Below, piece by piece: positions 44,962-54,443 of a DNA stretch of 64,000 nt. Source of the DNA: Pseudaminobacter salicylatoxidans (GTDB lineage Bacteria > Pseudomonadota > Alphaproteobacteria > Rhizobiales > Rhizobiaceae); assembly GCF_003148475.1 (NCBI RefSeq), contig NZ_QGGG01000002.1, positions 202,171-266,170 on the forward strand, given 5' to 3'. Made by a program: the position numbers and the translations under genes. The first letter of the stretch is position 1; every line of letters begins with the position of its first letter. The notes beneath the pieces are model-generated. The model was given only the letters and a program-made list of their open reading frames with translations. It made no database searches and was not told the DNA's origin.

Positions 44962-47283
44962 TTGGCCAAAAAACCCTCCGGGCGAAAAGACGCCGGCAAG
45001 GATGCCGGCGCGCCCAAGGCCGCACGCCCCGGAGCCAGGTCGCGCGACTTCCTCCCGACGCGCGACGACATCTTGCGCTACATCACGGAAAATCCCGACA
45101 AGAGCGGCAAACGCGATCTTGCCAAGGCTTTCTCCATCAAGGGCGAAAACCGTGTCTGGCTAAAGGACATGCTGGCCCAGCTTCAGGACGAGGGCGTGCT
45201 GGAGAAGGATCGCAAGCGGCTCATTCGTCCTGGTGCCCTGCCCCCTGTCACCGTGCTCGACATTTTCGCGCGCGACCAGGATGGCAGCCTGCTGGCGCGG
45301 GCTTCCGACCAGCCGGAAGATGCATTGCCTATCGTCGTGTCGGTCAAGGTGTCGCGCAATGGTCCCACGCCCGGCATTGGCGACCGCGTGCTTGCCAAGA
45401 CCTTTGCGACCCACGCCGAGACCGGGCCGGCCTATACCGCGCGCGTGATGAAGATATTCGAGAAGCGCAACGATGCGGTTCTCGGCGTCTTCCGCATCCT
45501 GCAGGACGGTACGTTCCGCATCGAACCCGTGGAGCGACGCCAGCCCGAACTGGTTGTGGAACAGGAATTCCGCAACGGCGCGGAAAATGGCGACCTGGTG
45601 GAAGTCCTCCCCCAGCGCGCGCCGCGTTACGGCCTGCCGCGCGCCAAGGTGCTCAATGTGGTCGGCTCGCTGGCCAGCGAAAAAGCGGTCTCCATGATCG
45701 CCATCCATGCGCATGACATTCCGCATGTCTTCCCTGCTGAAGTGATTGCCGACGCCGACGCGATCAAGCCTGCCACGATGGCCCATCGCGAGGATTGGCG
45801 CGACGTGCCACTGGTGACCATCGATCCGGCCGACGCCAAGGACTATGACGATGCGGTGTTTGCCGAACCCGACACCGACGAGCGCAACCCTGGCGGCATC
45901 GTCGCCATCGTGGCCATCGCCGACGTTGCGGCCTATGTGCGCTCGGGATCCGCGCTGGATCGCGAGGCGCTGAAGCGCGGCAACTCGGTCTATTTCCCCG
46001 ATCGCGTCGTGCCGATGCTGCCCGAACGTATCTCCAACGACCTCTGTTCCCTGCGCGGCGGGGAGGACCGGCCCGCATTGGCCGTACGCATGACCTTCTC
46101 GGCCGACGGTCGAAAGATCCGGCACTCCTTCCACCGCATCATGATGCGCTCGGCCGCGCGTCTGGCCTACAGCCAGGCGCAGGCAGCCATCGACGGAGCG
46201 CCCGACGATGTTACGCGACCGATCCTCGACACGATCCTGAAGCCGCTCTGGGCGGGCTATGAGGTGCTGAAGCGTGGTCGCGACTCGCGCCAACCGCTGG
46301 AGCTCGACCTGCCGGAGCGCAAGATCCTGCTGAAGCCGGACGGCACGGTCGATCGCGTGATCGTGCCCGACAGGCTCGATGCGCACAAACTCATCGAGGA
46401 ATTCATGATCCAGGCCAACGTCTCGGCCGCAGAGACGCTGGAAGCCAAGAAACAGGGCCTCGTCTACCGCACGCATGACGCGCCCTCGCTGGCCAAGCAG
46501 GAAGGCCTGCGCGAATTTCTGGCCACGCTCGGGCTTTCGCTGGCGCGCGGCGCGCAGATGAAGCCGTCGCAGTTCAACCAGATTCTCAGCCGCGTGAAGG
46601 GTGCGGAACATGAAGCGCTGGTCAACGAGGTGGTGCTGCGCACGCAGAGCCAGGCGATCTACTCGCCTGAAAATCTTGGCCATTTCGGCCTCAACCTGCG
46701 GCGCTATGCGCATTTCACCTCGCCGATCCGCCGCTATGCCGACCTGATCGTCCACCGCGCGCTGATCGGCGCGTTGAAGCTCGGGCCGGACGGCATCACG
46801 CGCGCCGAGGAAGAGCGGCTGGAAGATATTTCCGAACTGATTTCCGCCACCGAGCGCCGCGCCATGGCCGCCGAGCGCGATACGGTGGACCGGCTGATCG
46901 CCGGCTATCTCGCGGGCCGCCTCAACGACACTTTCGATGCGCGCGTTTCCGGTGTCACCAAGGCGGGGCTTTTTGTCCAATTGCCGCAGTTCGGCGCTGA
47001 TGGTTTTATTCCGGTGTCATCCTTGGATGGCGATTACTATATCTATGACGAGACTGCCCGAGCGCTTTTTGGAGACCGTACAGGTAAAGGCTATCAGCTT
47101 GCAGATCGCGTCGAGGTGCGCCTCGTTGAAGTCGCACCCCTCGCAGGCGCCATGCGCTTCGAAATGCTGACGGACCCGAAACCCCTGCCCGGTTCCAAAC
47201 GGTCGTTCCACAAAGCAAAAGCACAGAGGTCGCGGGTCCGCGCATCACAGCCGCGCGCATCGTCCCGCAACAGGAGACACTGA
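44962..47283 (+). CDS. rnr: Ribonuclease R
   Basis: Processive 3'-5' exoribonuclease that degrades structured RNA. The 773 residues start at a TTG codon 6 bases after topA, with GAGGA upstream in the topA end. Order of domains: a basic N terminus, a helix-turn-helix-like segment (KSGKRDLAKAFSIKGENRVW [partial]), cold-shock OB folds, the RNB catalytic domain with DPADAKDYDDAVFAEPD supplying the metal aspartates, an S1 domain (DARVSGVTKAGLFVQLP) and a basic C-terminal tail. Its stop codon shares one base with the DUF983 start (TGATG). Confidence 0.95.
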   Translation: MAKKPSGRKDAGKDAGAPKAARPGARSRDFLPTRDDILRYITENPDKSGKRDLAKAFSIKGENRVWLKDMLAQLQDEGVLEKDRKRLIRPGALPPVTVLDIFARDQDGSLLARASDQPEDALPIVVSVKVSRNGPTPGIGDRVLAKTFATHAETGPAYTARVMKIFEKRNDAVLGVFRILQDGTFRIEPVERRQPELVVEQEFRNGAENGDLVEVLPQRAPRYGLPRAKVLNVVGSLASEKAVSMIAIHAHDIPHVFPAEVIADADAIKPATMAHREDWRDVPLVTIDPADAKDYDDAVFAEPDTDERNPGGIVAIVAIADVAAYVRSGSALDREALKRGNSVYFPDRVVPMLPERISNDLCSLRGGEDRPALAVRMTFSADGRKIRHSFHRIMMRSAARLAYSQAQAAIDGAPDDVTRPILDTILKPLWAGYEVLKRGRDSRQPLELDLPERKILLKPDGTVDRVIVPDRLDAHKLIEEFMIQANVSAAETLEAKKQGLVYRTHDAPSLAKQEGLREFLATLGLSLARGAQMKPSQFNQILSRVKGAEHEALVNEVVLRTQSQAIYSPENLGHFGLNLRRYAHFTSPIRRYADLIVHRALIGALKLGPDGITRAEEERLEDISELISATERRAMAAERDTVDRLIAGYLAGRLNDTFDARVSGVTKAGLFVQLPQFGADGFIPVSSLDGDYYIYDETARALFGDRTGKGYQLADRVEVRLVEVAPLAGAMRFEMLTDPKPLPGSKRSFHKAKAQRSRVRASQPRASSRNRRH

Positions 47284-47717
47284 TGGAAACACAGGTTTTT
47301 GGTGGCGACCAGCACGTCAAACGTCCGGCACGTCCACTTTGGACGGCGATGAAACGCGGCTTCATGGGTCGCTGCCCGCATTGCGGCGAAGGGAAACTGT
47401 TCGCTTCCTTCCTGAAGCCTGTTCACCATTGCGAACACTGCGGCGAGGAAATGTTCCATCACCGCGCCGATGACCTGCCGGCCTATCTGGTCGTGGTGGT
47501 GGTGGGCCACGTCATCGTGGGTGCGTTCATGGGTGTGGAAGCAACGAGCACGCTTTCCACCTGGCAGCATCTGGCGATCTGGGTGCCATTGACGATCATC
47601 ATGGCGCTTGCCTTGCTGCGGCCGACCAAGGGCGCCGTGGTGGGGCTGCAATGGGCACTTTATATGCATGGCTTCGGCGGCGAAACCGAAGAGGTCGAGG
47701 CTCTTCCGGAAACATAA
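47283..47717 (+). CDS. DUF983 family zinc-ribbon membrane protein
   Basis: 144-residue protein with two CxxC knuckles (CPHCGEG at about 31-37 and CEHCGEE at about 50-56) that should bind zinc, followed by two membrane helices (about 68-86 and 98-112). DUF983 genes are frequent next to rnr or cytochrome oxidase genes in alphaproteobacteria, but the function is not established. It is translationally coupled to rnr through a TGATG overlap. Confidence 0.87.
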   Translation: METQVFGGDQHVKRPARPLWTAMKRGFMGRCPHCGEGKLFASFLKPVHHCEHCGEEMFHHRADDLPAYLVVVVVGHVIVGAFMGVEATSTLSTWQHLAIWVPLTIIMALALLRPTKGAVVGLQWALYMHGFGGETEEVEALPET

Positions 47718-47789
47718 ATCTCCGCTGGCGCAACATTCGGTTCGTTGGAACAATTCCGTCCGGCGCCAGATTGCCTTAAAGGAATTTAC

Positions 47790-48530
47790 ATGGACGGACT
47801 GACTAAAACGCAAGTGGACAAGGCTGATAGTCGCGATTTTGCGCTCGGCCCCGGACCCAAGCGGCCACGCGATGCCGCCACCCTCATCCTTCTCGACCGC
47901 AGGGGTGACGATTTTCTGGTGCTGATGGGCAGGCGCCATGCCAGCCATGCCTTCATGCCCGGCAAGTTCGTGTTCCCCGGCGGCCGCACCGACCCCGGCG
48001 ACGGACGCGTGAAGGTGGCCGATTCGCTGGAGCCGCAGGAAGAGGCGAAGATGCTCGCCACGCTGGCGCGCCGCAGCCCGACCCGAGCCCGCGCCATCGC
48101 CCTTTGCGCCATCCGCGAGACATATGAGGAAGCAGGCCTGCTCATCGGCCGCAAGGCGCCCTTCACCACGTCCGGCGACGATTGGCAGGGTTTTGTGGAG
48201 CATGGCGTCGTGCCCTCGCTACGGCCCCTGCGCCTGATCGCTCGCGCCATTACGCCGCCCGGCCGGGTGCGCCGCTTCGACACGCGCTTCCTCGCGGCCT
48301 GGCGCAGCGATGTGGCCGTGGAATTGCCGGGAGGCGGACCCACAAACGAACTTCAGGAGCTTGTCTGGCTGCCGGTGCAGGAGGCTCAGCAGGCCGATAT
48401 TCCCGCTATTACCAAGACGATACTGAACGAACTTCAAGAACGACTCGCGATCGACCCCGAGCTTCGACCGGGCGCGCAGGTGCCCTTCTATCGAATGGTA
48501 CGCAACAGCTTCATCCGCGACGTTTTCTGA
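47790..48530 (+). CDS. Nudix hydrolase
   Basis: Nucleoside-diphosphate-linked hydrolase of 246 residues from the ATG at 47790 (AAAGGA 7 bases upstream). The Nudix helix RETYEEAG is intact, but about 40 residues (including QEEAKMLATLARRSPTRARA) separate it from the preceding GG of FPGGRTDPGD, where the classic box has only a few. This resembles NUDT7/NUDT19-like enzymes, known in animals for CoA or capped-RNA hydrolysis. The substrate here is unknown. It lies between the DUF983 and MFS genes on the same strand. Confidence 0.85.
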   Translation: MDGLTKTQVDKADSRDFALGPGPKRPRDAATLILLDRRGDDFLVLMGRRHASHAFMPGKFVFPGGRTDPGDGRVKVADSLEPQEEAKMLATLARRSPTRARAIALCAIRETYEEAGLLIGRKAPFTTSGDDWQGFVEHGVVPSLRPLRLIARAITPPGRVRRFDTRFLAAWRSDVAVELPGGGPTNELQELVWLPVQEAQQADIPAITKTILNELQERLAIDPELRPGAQVPFYRMVRNSFIRDVF

Positions 48531-48551
48531 CAATTTCAGGCCCACCGGCAG

Positions 48552-49736
48552 ATGACAGGCACCCTTGATACGCCAGCCACGGAAATCCCCATGCGCTGGC
48601 TGTCCATTTCGGCGGCCATCGCTTCCATCAGTGTCGTAGGCATCGCCATCGGGCTGGGCATGCCACTGCTCAGCATCATTCTCGAAACGCGCGGCTATTC
48701 CGCCTCGATGATCGGTCTCAATACCGCGATAGCCGGCATTGCCTCGATTGCGGCCGCACCTTTGGCCACGCCGCTGGCGGTGCGATTCGGCGTGGTTTGG
48801 ACCATGCTCTGCATGATCATGATCGGGGCGCTGGCCTTCGTGGGGTTTTATTTCGCGCCGGCCTTCTGGCTGTGGTTTCCGCTGCGCGTGATGCTTCACC
48901 TGGCCCTGACGGTGCTCTTCATCCTCTCCGAATTCTGGATCAGCACCTCGGCCCCGCCGCAGCGCCGCGGACTGGTATTGGGTATCTATGCCACCGTGCT
49001 CTCGCTTGGATTCGCTGCCGGGCCGTGGCTATTCTCTCAGATGGGAAGCTCCGGTTTCCTGCCATTCGGCACGGTGTTCATGCTCGTGGTGATCGCGGCC
49101 ATACCGGTTGCGGCCGCCTACCGCGAAAGCCCCACGATCATCCCCGAGGGCGGTTCGAGCGGCTTCATCCGCTATATCTGGCTGGTTCCGACCGCGACGG
49201 CGGCGGTGCTCGTGTTCGGAGCGGTGGAAACCGGGGGCTTTGCGCTGTTTCCCGTGTTCGGCAACCGGATCGGTTATTCCGAAGGGGATGCCGCGTTGCT
49301 GCTGACCATGATCGGGCTCGGCAATGTCATCATGCAGATTCCGCTCGGCATGATCTCGGACCGCATCCGGGACCGCCGGCACCTGCTGCTGCTTTGCGCG
49401 GCAGTCGGCCTTGGCGGCATGATCCTCCTGCCCCACGTCCAGTCCAACTGGAACGTGATGGCGGGCTTACTGTTCCTGTGGGGCGGCGTGGTCGCCGCAC
49501 TTTACACCGTCGGGCTGGCGCATCTGGGCTCGCGCCTTTCCGGCCACGAACTGGCCAACGCCAATGCCGCGTTCGTGCTGTGTTACGGATTCGGCATGAT
49601 CCTCGGCCCGCAAGCGATTGGCATCGGCATGGATACGCTCGGCACCGACGGCTTCGCCTGGTCGATCGGGCTGTTTTTTGCCGCCTATATCGTTCTCGCC
49701 GGCAGCCGGCTCGTGCTCGGCAACCGTTCCTCTTGA
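48552..49736 (+). CDS. Major facilitator superfamily transporter
   Basis: Twelve-helix permease of 394 residues. The loop after helix 2 ([12 protein letters not shown]) and the conserved [14 protein letters not shown] loop between helices 8 and 9 carry the MFS signature. The family resembles YcaD/YfkF-like bacterial drug or metabolite exporters, but the substrate is unknown. It begins 21 bases after the Nudix gene and ends about 100 bases before rpmG. Flanking genes do not suggest a substrate. Confidence 0.87.
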   Translation: MTGTLDTPATEIPMRWLSISAAIASISVVGIAIGLGMPLLSIILETRGYSASMIGLNTAIAGIASIAAAPLATPLAVRFGVVWTMLCMIMIGALAFVGFYFAPAFWLWFPLRVMLHLALTVLFILSEFWISTSAPPQRRGLVLGIYATVLSLGFAAGPWLFSQMGSSGFLPFGTVFMLVVIAAIPVAAAYRESPTIIPEGGSSGFIRYIWLVPTATAAVLVFGAVETGGFALFPVFGNRIGYSEGDAALLLTMIGLGNVIMQIPLGMISDRIRDRRHLLLLCAAVGLGGMILLPHVQSNWNVMAGLLFLWGGVVAALYTVGLAHLGSRLSGHELANANAAFVLCYGFGMILGPQAIGIGMDTLGTDGFAWSIGLFFAAYIVLAGSRLVLGNRSS

Positions 49737-49837
49737 CTTTCAGCACATGTTCTTTATGTGTCGCGACAAGTTTTCCGCATCCGGGCTTTCAGCCGTGGTC
49801 AAGCGGCCCGAACACCTCAAATAGACGGACGAACATC

Positions 49838-50005
49838 ATGGCCAAAGCCGCAAACATCAAGATCAAGCTTCTTTCGACCGCCGATACGGGCTTCTTTTAT
49901 GTGACGAGCAAGAACAGCCGCACGAAGACCGAAAAGCTGTCGTTCCGCAAGTACGACCCGGTCGCCAAGAAGCACGTCGAATTCAAGGAAACGAAGATCA
50001 AGTAA
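49838..50005 (+). CDS. rpmG: 50S ribosomal protein L33
   Basis: The 55-residue large-subunit protein begins [20 protein letters not shown] and ends [10 protein letters not shown]. It is the cysteine-free type: the CxxC pairs of the zinc-binding form are absent, which is normal for most Gram-negative L33 proteins. Its frame continues upstream through the MFS gene in another phase, so the short start at 49838 is the real one. A strong terminator follows 25 bases after the stop. Confidence 0.96.
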   Translation: MAKAANIKIKLLSTADTGFFYVTSKNSRTKTEKLSFRKYDPVAKKHVEFKETKIK

Positions 50006-50030
50006 TCTTCCTTCCGTTTCGAGAACGCAG

Positions 50031-50056
50031 AACGCCGCCCTTTCGGGCGGCGTTTT
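50031..50056 (+). terminator. Terminator of rpmG
   Basis: Perfect 10-base-pair stem (50031-50040 with 50045-50054), 4-base loop and a short TTTT. It lies 25 bases after the rpmG stop. Confidence 0.88.
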
Positions 50057-50066
50057 GGTTGCTGAC

Positions 50067-50095
50067 AAACCCCTGGCGTTAGCCGGGGGTTTTTG
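50067..50095 (+). terminator. Second terminator-like hairpin downstream of rpmG
   Basis: An 11-base-pair stem (50067-50077 with 50082-50092, one G-T wobble), a 4-base loop and TTTTT on the plus strand. It lies 12 bases past the rpmG terminator and may back it up. The 125 bases beyond it hold no gene I can support. Confidence 0.65.
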
Positions 50096-50219
50096 ATTCA
50101 CTGGGTCATGTTGAAGCGCCCCGCCCCTCGAACAGATGCCCCTTGAGATGGTGGGGTTTGGGGGGCTGATTCCCAAGGATCATCTTCTGCGCAAAACCAA
50201 AGCCTCTCAGCCGCATACG

Positions 50220-50249
50220 AAAAAACCCCGCCGAAATCGACGGGGTTTG
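50220..50249 (-). terminator. Terminator of thrS
   Basis: A 12-base-pair stem (50224-50235 with 50238-50249, one mismatch) with a small loop, followed on the minus strand by six or seven T. It lies about 43 bases after the thrS stop. A further GC hairpin (50265-50282) sits between it and thrS without a T-run on that strand. Confidence 0.8.
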
Positions 50250-50291
50250 TCAGCACTCTGAGACGGGGCCTTGGTGCCCCGCCTTTCTTTA

Positions 50292-52268
50292 TCAGGCCGC
50301 TTGCAGTGCGCGGCGCAGATCAGGCGCGATTGCCTCATCCGCCAACGTCTGGACGGCCTCGCCAAGCGTCAGCGACTGCTGGTCACGCGAACCGAGCCGG
50401 CGGATATTGACGGTTTCTTCCTCAGCTTCGCGCTTGCCGCAGACGAGAATGACCGGAACCTTGGCCAGCGAATGTTCGCGAACCTTGTAGTTGATCTTCT
50501 CGTTGCGCAGATCGGCTTCGGCCGACAGACCGGCAGCCTTCAAGCGAGCGACGACCTTGCGGGCATAGTCGTCGGCGTCCGAAGTGATCGTCGCCACCAC
50601 CACCTGCAGAGGTGCAAACCACAGCGGAAAATGGCCCGCGAAGTTCTCCATCAGGATACCGAGGAAGCGCTCCATCGAGCCGCAAACGGCACGGTGGATC
50701 ATCACGGGTTGCTTCTTTTCCGAATCCGCACCGATGTAGAAGGCGCCAAAACGCTCTGGCAGGTTGAAGTCCACCTGCGTGGTGCCGCACTGCCATTCGC
50801 GACCGATAGCATCCTTCAGCGTGTATTCGAACTTCGGCCCGTAGAAAGCGCCCTCGCCCGGCAGAATTCCGGTCTTGATGTTGTTCGATTTCTGCTGGAT
50901 CTGCTCCAGCACCTTCATCATCACGCTTTCGGCACGATCCCAAAGATCATCGGAACCGACGCGCTTGTCAGGCCGGGTGGACAACTTGATGGTGATCTCA
51001 TCGAAGCCAAAATCCTTGTAGACCGACAGGATCAGATCGTTGATGCGTAGGCATTCGGCCGCCATCTGCTCGTCGGTACAGAAGACGTGCGCATCGTCCT
51101 GCGTAAAGCCGCGCACGCGCATCAACCCGTGCAGGGCGCCCGATGGCTCGTAGCGATGCACATTGCCGAATTCGGCGAGCTTTATCGGTAGATCACGGTA
51201 AGACTTCAGACCGTGCTTGAAGATCTGAACGTGCCCGGGGCAGTTCATGGGCTTCAGCGCAAAAACGCGATCGTCTTCGGTGTCGTCGCCCGCGACAGTC
51301 ACCTTGAACATGTTGTCGCGATACCAGCCCCAGTGGCCCGAGGTCTCCCAAAGCGACTTGTCCAGAACCTGCGGCGCATTGACTTCCTGATAGCCATGTT
51401 CATCGAGGCGTCGGCGCATATAGTTCACCAGCGTCTGGAACATCTTCCAGCCCTTGGCGTGCCAGAACACGACACCTGGCCCTTCTTCCTGGAAATGGAA
51501 CAGGTCCATCTCGCGTCCGAGGCGGCGGTGGTCGCGCTTTTCGGCCTCTTCCAGCATGTGGAGATACTGGTCGAGTTGAGCCTGGTCGGGCCAGGCGGTG
51601 CCGTAGATGCGCGTCAGCATCGGGTTGTTGGCATCGCCGCGCCAATAGGCGCCGGCCACCTTCATCAGCTTGAAGGCGTTGCCGATCTGGCCGGTGGAAG
51701 CCATATGCGGGCCACGGCAGAGGTCGAACCATTCGCCCTGCGAATAGATCCGGAGGTCCTGATCTTCCGGAATCGCGTCGATCAGTTCGACCTTGTAGGA
51801 TTCGCCCTTGTCGCGGAACACCTGCTTGGCCTTCTCACGCGACCACACTTCCTTGGTGAAGGGTTTGTTGCGGGCGATGATCTCGCGCATCTTCTTCTCG
51901 ATCACCGGAAGGTCGTCCGTCGTGAAAGGTTCGTTGCGCGCAAAGTCGTAATAGAAACCGTTCTCGATCACCGGACCGATGGTGACCTGGGTGCCCGGCC
52001 AAAGCTCCTGCACGGCCTCGGCCAGCACGTGGGCGGCATCGTGGCGGATAAGCTCCAGCGCGCGCGGGTCTTCACGGGTGATGATTTCGACCGCGCCGGA
52101 TTTGCCGAGCGGGTCGGACAGATCGCGAACTTGACCGTCGATGCTGTAGGCAACCGCCTTCTTGGCGAGCGACTTGGAAATCGATTCGGCCAGACCGGAA
52201 CCGGTCATCGCCGCTTCATATTCGCGGACGGAGCCATCAGGGAATGTAAGGGAAACGGAATTCAGCAA
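50292..52268 (-). CDS. thrS: Threonyl-tRNA synthetase
   Basis: Class II synthetase for threonine. I chose a TTG start at 52268, with GGAGAAGAG about 5 bases upstream, giving 658 residues beginning [13 protein letters not shown], the normal TGS-domain start; an ATG 24 codons upstream would add unrelated residues. Domains in order: TGS, the editing domain with [11 protein letters not shown], the catalytic core ([30 protein letters not shown]) and the anticodon-binding domain. It has its own terminator and is separated from the next gene by 161 bases that hold no other feature I can support. Confidence 0.96.
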   Translation of the reverse strand: MLNSVSLTFPDGSVREYEAAMTGSGLAESISKSLAKKAVAYSIDGQVRDLSDPLGKSGAVEIITREDPRALELIRHDAAHVLAEAVQELWPGTQVTIGPVIENGFYYDFARNEPFTTDDLPVIEKKMREIIARNKPFTKEVWSREKAKQVFRDKGESYKVELIDAIPEDQDLRIYSQGEWFDLCRGPHMASTGQIGNAFKLMKVAGAYWRGDANNPMLTRIYGTAWPDQAQLDQYLHMLEEAEKRDHRRLGREMDLFHFQEEGPGVVFWHAKGWKMFQTLVNYMRRRLDEHGYQEVNAPQVLDKSLWETSGHWGWYRDNMFKVTVAGDDTEDDRVFALKPMNCPGHVQIFKHGLKSYRDLPIKLAEFGNVHRYEPSGALHGLMRVRGFTQDDAHVFCTDEQMAAECLRINDLILSVYKDFGFDEITIKLSTRPDKRVGSDDLWDRAESVMMKVLEQIQQKSNNIKTGILPGEGAFYGPKFEYTLKDAIGREWQCGTTQVDFNLPERFGAFYIGADSEKKQPVMIHRAVCGSMERFLGILMENFAGHFPLWFAPLQVVVATITSDADDYARKVVARLKAAGLSAEADLRNEKINYKVREHSLAKVPVILVCGKREAEEETVNIRRLGSRDQQSLTLGEAVQTLADEAIAPDLRRALQAA

Positions 52269-52429
52269 AACTCTTCTCCATATCCAGTCCCGCAAACGAG
52301 CGCGGGTGGTGTCATCATTGCCGGCTCTTGGAGCCAACACCGTCTGATAGGATTTGTAACGACCCTAGTAAAGGTAGCGTTTGGGCATCGGCAACGTTGA
52401 GGCTCTTTGAGCGCTCTCGATTCGACCGC

Positions 52430-53626
52430 TCAGGGATGAATGGCGAAGCAGTCGAATTTCTGGTGCTTCAGCACAGTGCAAGCTCTTCCGGCAGATCTTA
52501 AATCGCTAAAGCCGTCGAAACGGACGCGAAAAAGCGTGGCGTTGCCTTTCTTCGTCGGCTCGATCTGTCCCGCGGCGTCGCTGTTGATCGCGCGGACAAA
52601 CTTTCCGGCTTTTCCAAGCAACTTCTGCGCCGTCGCATGGCTCGGCACCGCCGCAATCTGGATTTGCCAGCCGGATGGCTCAAGCGCCGCCAATCCTCCA
52701 TCGCCCTGCTCTATGAGCGATTCATCGATGAGATCGGCCACATGGAGAGAGTTATCCGGCCTCCATGTGGGGACAGGCACATTCCTCGCCATCAAACGGC
52801 CACCCGCGCCCTGCGTGGAAAAACGTGTCAGCAGCGCCTCCATGCGGTCATCGCGCTTGCGCGCGGTCTTTCCACCGAGAACGACACCAATGAGGTGATG
52901 GTTGTTTCGTGCGTATGAGCTCACGATGTTGTAATCAGCGGCACTGGTAAATCCGGTCTTGATGCCGTCTACCCCATCGTGCCGATACATGAGGTTATTG
53001 TGACCCCTGAGCAGTTTGCCGCGAAAAACAAAGGATCGTTTGGAAAACAAGGCATACTCGACCGGGAAATCCCTTTGCAGCGCCAGACCGAGCAGCGCCA
53101 TGTCGCGAGCGGTCGTTGATTGCTTCTTGCCGTCGGTCAATCCCGATGGGTTTGTGAAGACCGTATCTCGAAGGCCGAGCCGTTTCGCGCGCTGTGTCAT
53201 CAGCCGCGCGAAGTCGGATTCCGACCCCGATATATGCTCGCCAATGGCCGCCGCAGCATCATTTGCTGAGATTACGATCATGCCGTTGACCGCCTCGCGC
53301 ACGCTGATCGTGTTGCGCGGTTTGACCCAGAGTTTCATCGGTATTTTGATCGACGCGTTACGAGAAACGACAACCCGGTCATCCCATTTAAGCCGTCCTG
53401 CCTTGATCGCCTCGAATGTCAGGTAAAGCGTCATCATCTTGGCAAGCGACGCTGGCGGATGAATCCGCCCCGCCTTTTCTTCCCCAAGAAAGCGCCCGCT
53501 ATTCGCGTCGAGAACCGCCCACGACACATCTGCAAATGCCGTATTCACGCCCATCAACATCATGCTGGAAGCAATCGAGATGAGACAAAATTTGCGAAGG
53601 CACCGCCCCACACCATGAACCAGCAT
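52430..53626 (-). CDS. D-alanyl-D-alanine carboxypeptidase with C-terminal SPOR domain (second copy)
   Basis: Second DacA/DacF-type penicillin-binding protein of the window, 398 residues. A signal peptide (about 1-32, ending NTAFA) precedes the active-site motifs SLAK (60-63), SAN (120-122) and KTG (223-225). A SPOR-like domain (318-398, SGWQIQIAAVPSH to HQKFDCFAIHP) ends the protein, joined by a shorter linker than in the copy at 24.4 kb. The gene is AT-richer than its neighbours, especially upstream (53627-53800), which could mean a different regulatory or evolutionary history. It presumably trims peptidoglycan in the periplasm. Confidence 0.9.
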   Translation of the reverse strand: MLVHGVGRCLRKFCLISIASSMMLMGVNTAFADVSWAVLDANSGRFLGEEKAGRIHPPASLAKMMTLYLTFEAIKAGRLKWDDRVVVSRNASIKIPMKLWVKPRNTISVREAVNGMIVISANDAAAAIGEHISGSESDFARLMTQRAKRLGLRDTVFTNPSGLTDGKKQSTTARDMALLGLALQRDFPVEYALFSKRSFVFRGKLLRGHNNLMYRHDGVDGIKTGFTSAADYNIVSSYARNNHHLIGVVLGGKTARKRDDRMEALLTRFSTQGAGGRLMARNVPVPTWRPDNSLHVADLIDESLIEQGDGGLAALEPSGWQIQIAAVPSHATAQKLLGKAGKFVRAINSDAAGQIEPTKKGNATLFRVRFDGFSDLRSAGRACTVLKHQKFDCFAIHP

Positions 53627-53797
53627 AAAAGCTCCTTGAAACGAAACTCTCGTCGGCAGAAGAAATATCCTTCAGAAATATATCTGCCGGCGAACCACTT
53701 TGGCGGCCCACTATGATGTCGCCCCACTAACGAGATGTGAATGATTTCTTAAGAGTTCCGCACAGAGCGGGAGGGTCTCTGTTCGAGCCGTTCTGCC

Positions 53798-54163
53798 TTA
53801 TGGATCGCGATGTTTGCCGATGTGCCAGTAGCGCCATGGCGTGTACCAGCGGTATCGCTTTTCAAGCCTATCCGGCACCCGGTCGATGCCATGCGTGCCC
53901 CAGGGGCCGCAACGCATCACCCGAAAAAGTCCCATCCAGCCGCCGGCCCAGAAACCATGCCGGGCAATCGCCTCGTAGGCATATTCCGAACAGGTCGGCA
54001 TGTGACGACAGGAATTGCCGACGAAACCGGACAATGTGAGCTGATAAAGCCGCACCAGCGCCGTGCCGAGAACCCGACCCGGCGTCTTGCGCCAGGGGCC
54101 GGACCAGTTGCGGCCCTGTGCAGCCGGCCGGGCCCAATGTCGATGCGGATGTTCCAGGCTCAA
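53798..54163 (-). CDS. yidD: Membrane protein insertion efficiency factor YidD
   Basis: Small inner-membrane-associated protein that assists YidC-dependent insertion. The core is clear: ALVRLYQLTLSGFVGNSCRH, PTCSEYAYEAIARHG and RVMRCGPWGTHGIDRVP. The start is uncertain. No ATG lies near, and I chose a TTG at 54163, which has CGGAG just upstream, giving 121 residues in line with rhizobial YidD (about 100-125). In-frame codons continue well upstream, but that part is not conserved-looking. In many bacteria yidD follows rnpA; here it stands apart. Confidence 0.88.
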   Translation of the reverse strand: MSLEHPHRHWARPAAQGRNWSGPWRKTPGRVLGTALVRLYQLTLSGFVGNSCRHMPTCSEYAYEAIARHGFWAGGWMGLFRVMRCGPWGTHGIDRVPDRLEKRYRWYTPWRYWHIGKHRDP

Positions 54164-54357
54164 TGCTCCGGTTCCGAAAACCAATCCTTTCCGTAAATGT
54201 CGCTTCCGCACCGCGATTGCAACAACGCGCGGACGCCCGACGCTGGGCATTTGGGCGAACACTGGCGCATCGTCGTCAACCGCAGGTGAACAGTTCGTGC
54301 TCAGCGTGGCGAATGTGAAGCACCGGCAAAGCGGCTTATCTGATATGGCGAATTGAT

Positions 54358-54387
54358 CGCCTCCGCCGTCGCCGGCGATTGGAGGCG
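54358..54387. repeat. Inverted repeat upstream of the luciferase-like gene
   Basis: Arms CGCCTCC (54358-54364) and GGAGGCG (54381-54387) surround a GC-rich centre, 57 bases before the start of the luciferase-like gene. It might be an operator or a leader hairpin. The remainder of the 280-base divergent gap shows nothing else I can support. Confidence 0.35.
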
Positions 54388-54443
54388 GTTGCGAAAACGC
54401 CACCTGCCGGCCATCCTTCCGGCACTCACGACAGAGGAACATC

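Noticed and set aside
45160-46980. Long minus-strand open frame inside rnr
   Set aside because: Antisense to the RNase R catalytic region; composition is that of a complementary-strand artefact with no start signal.
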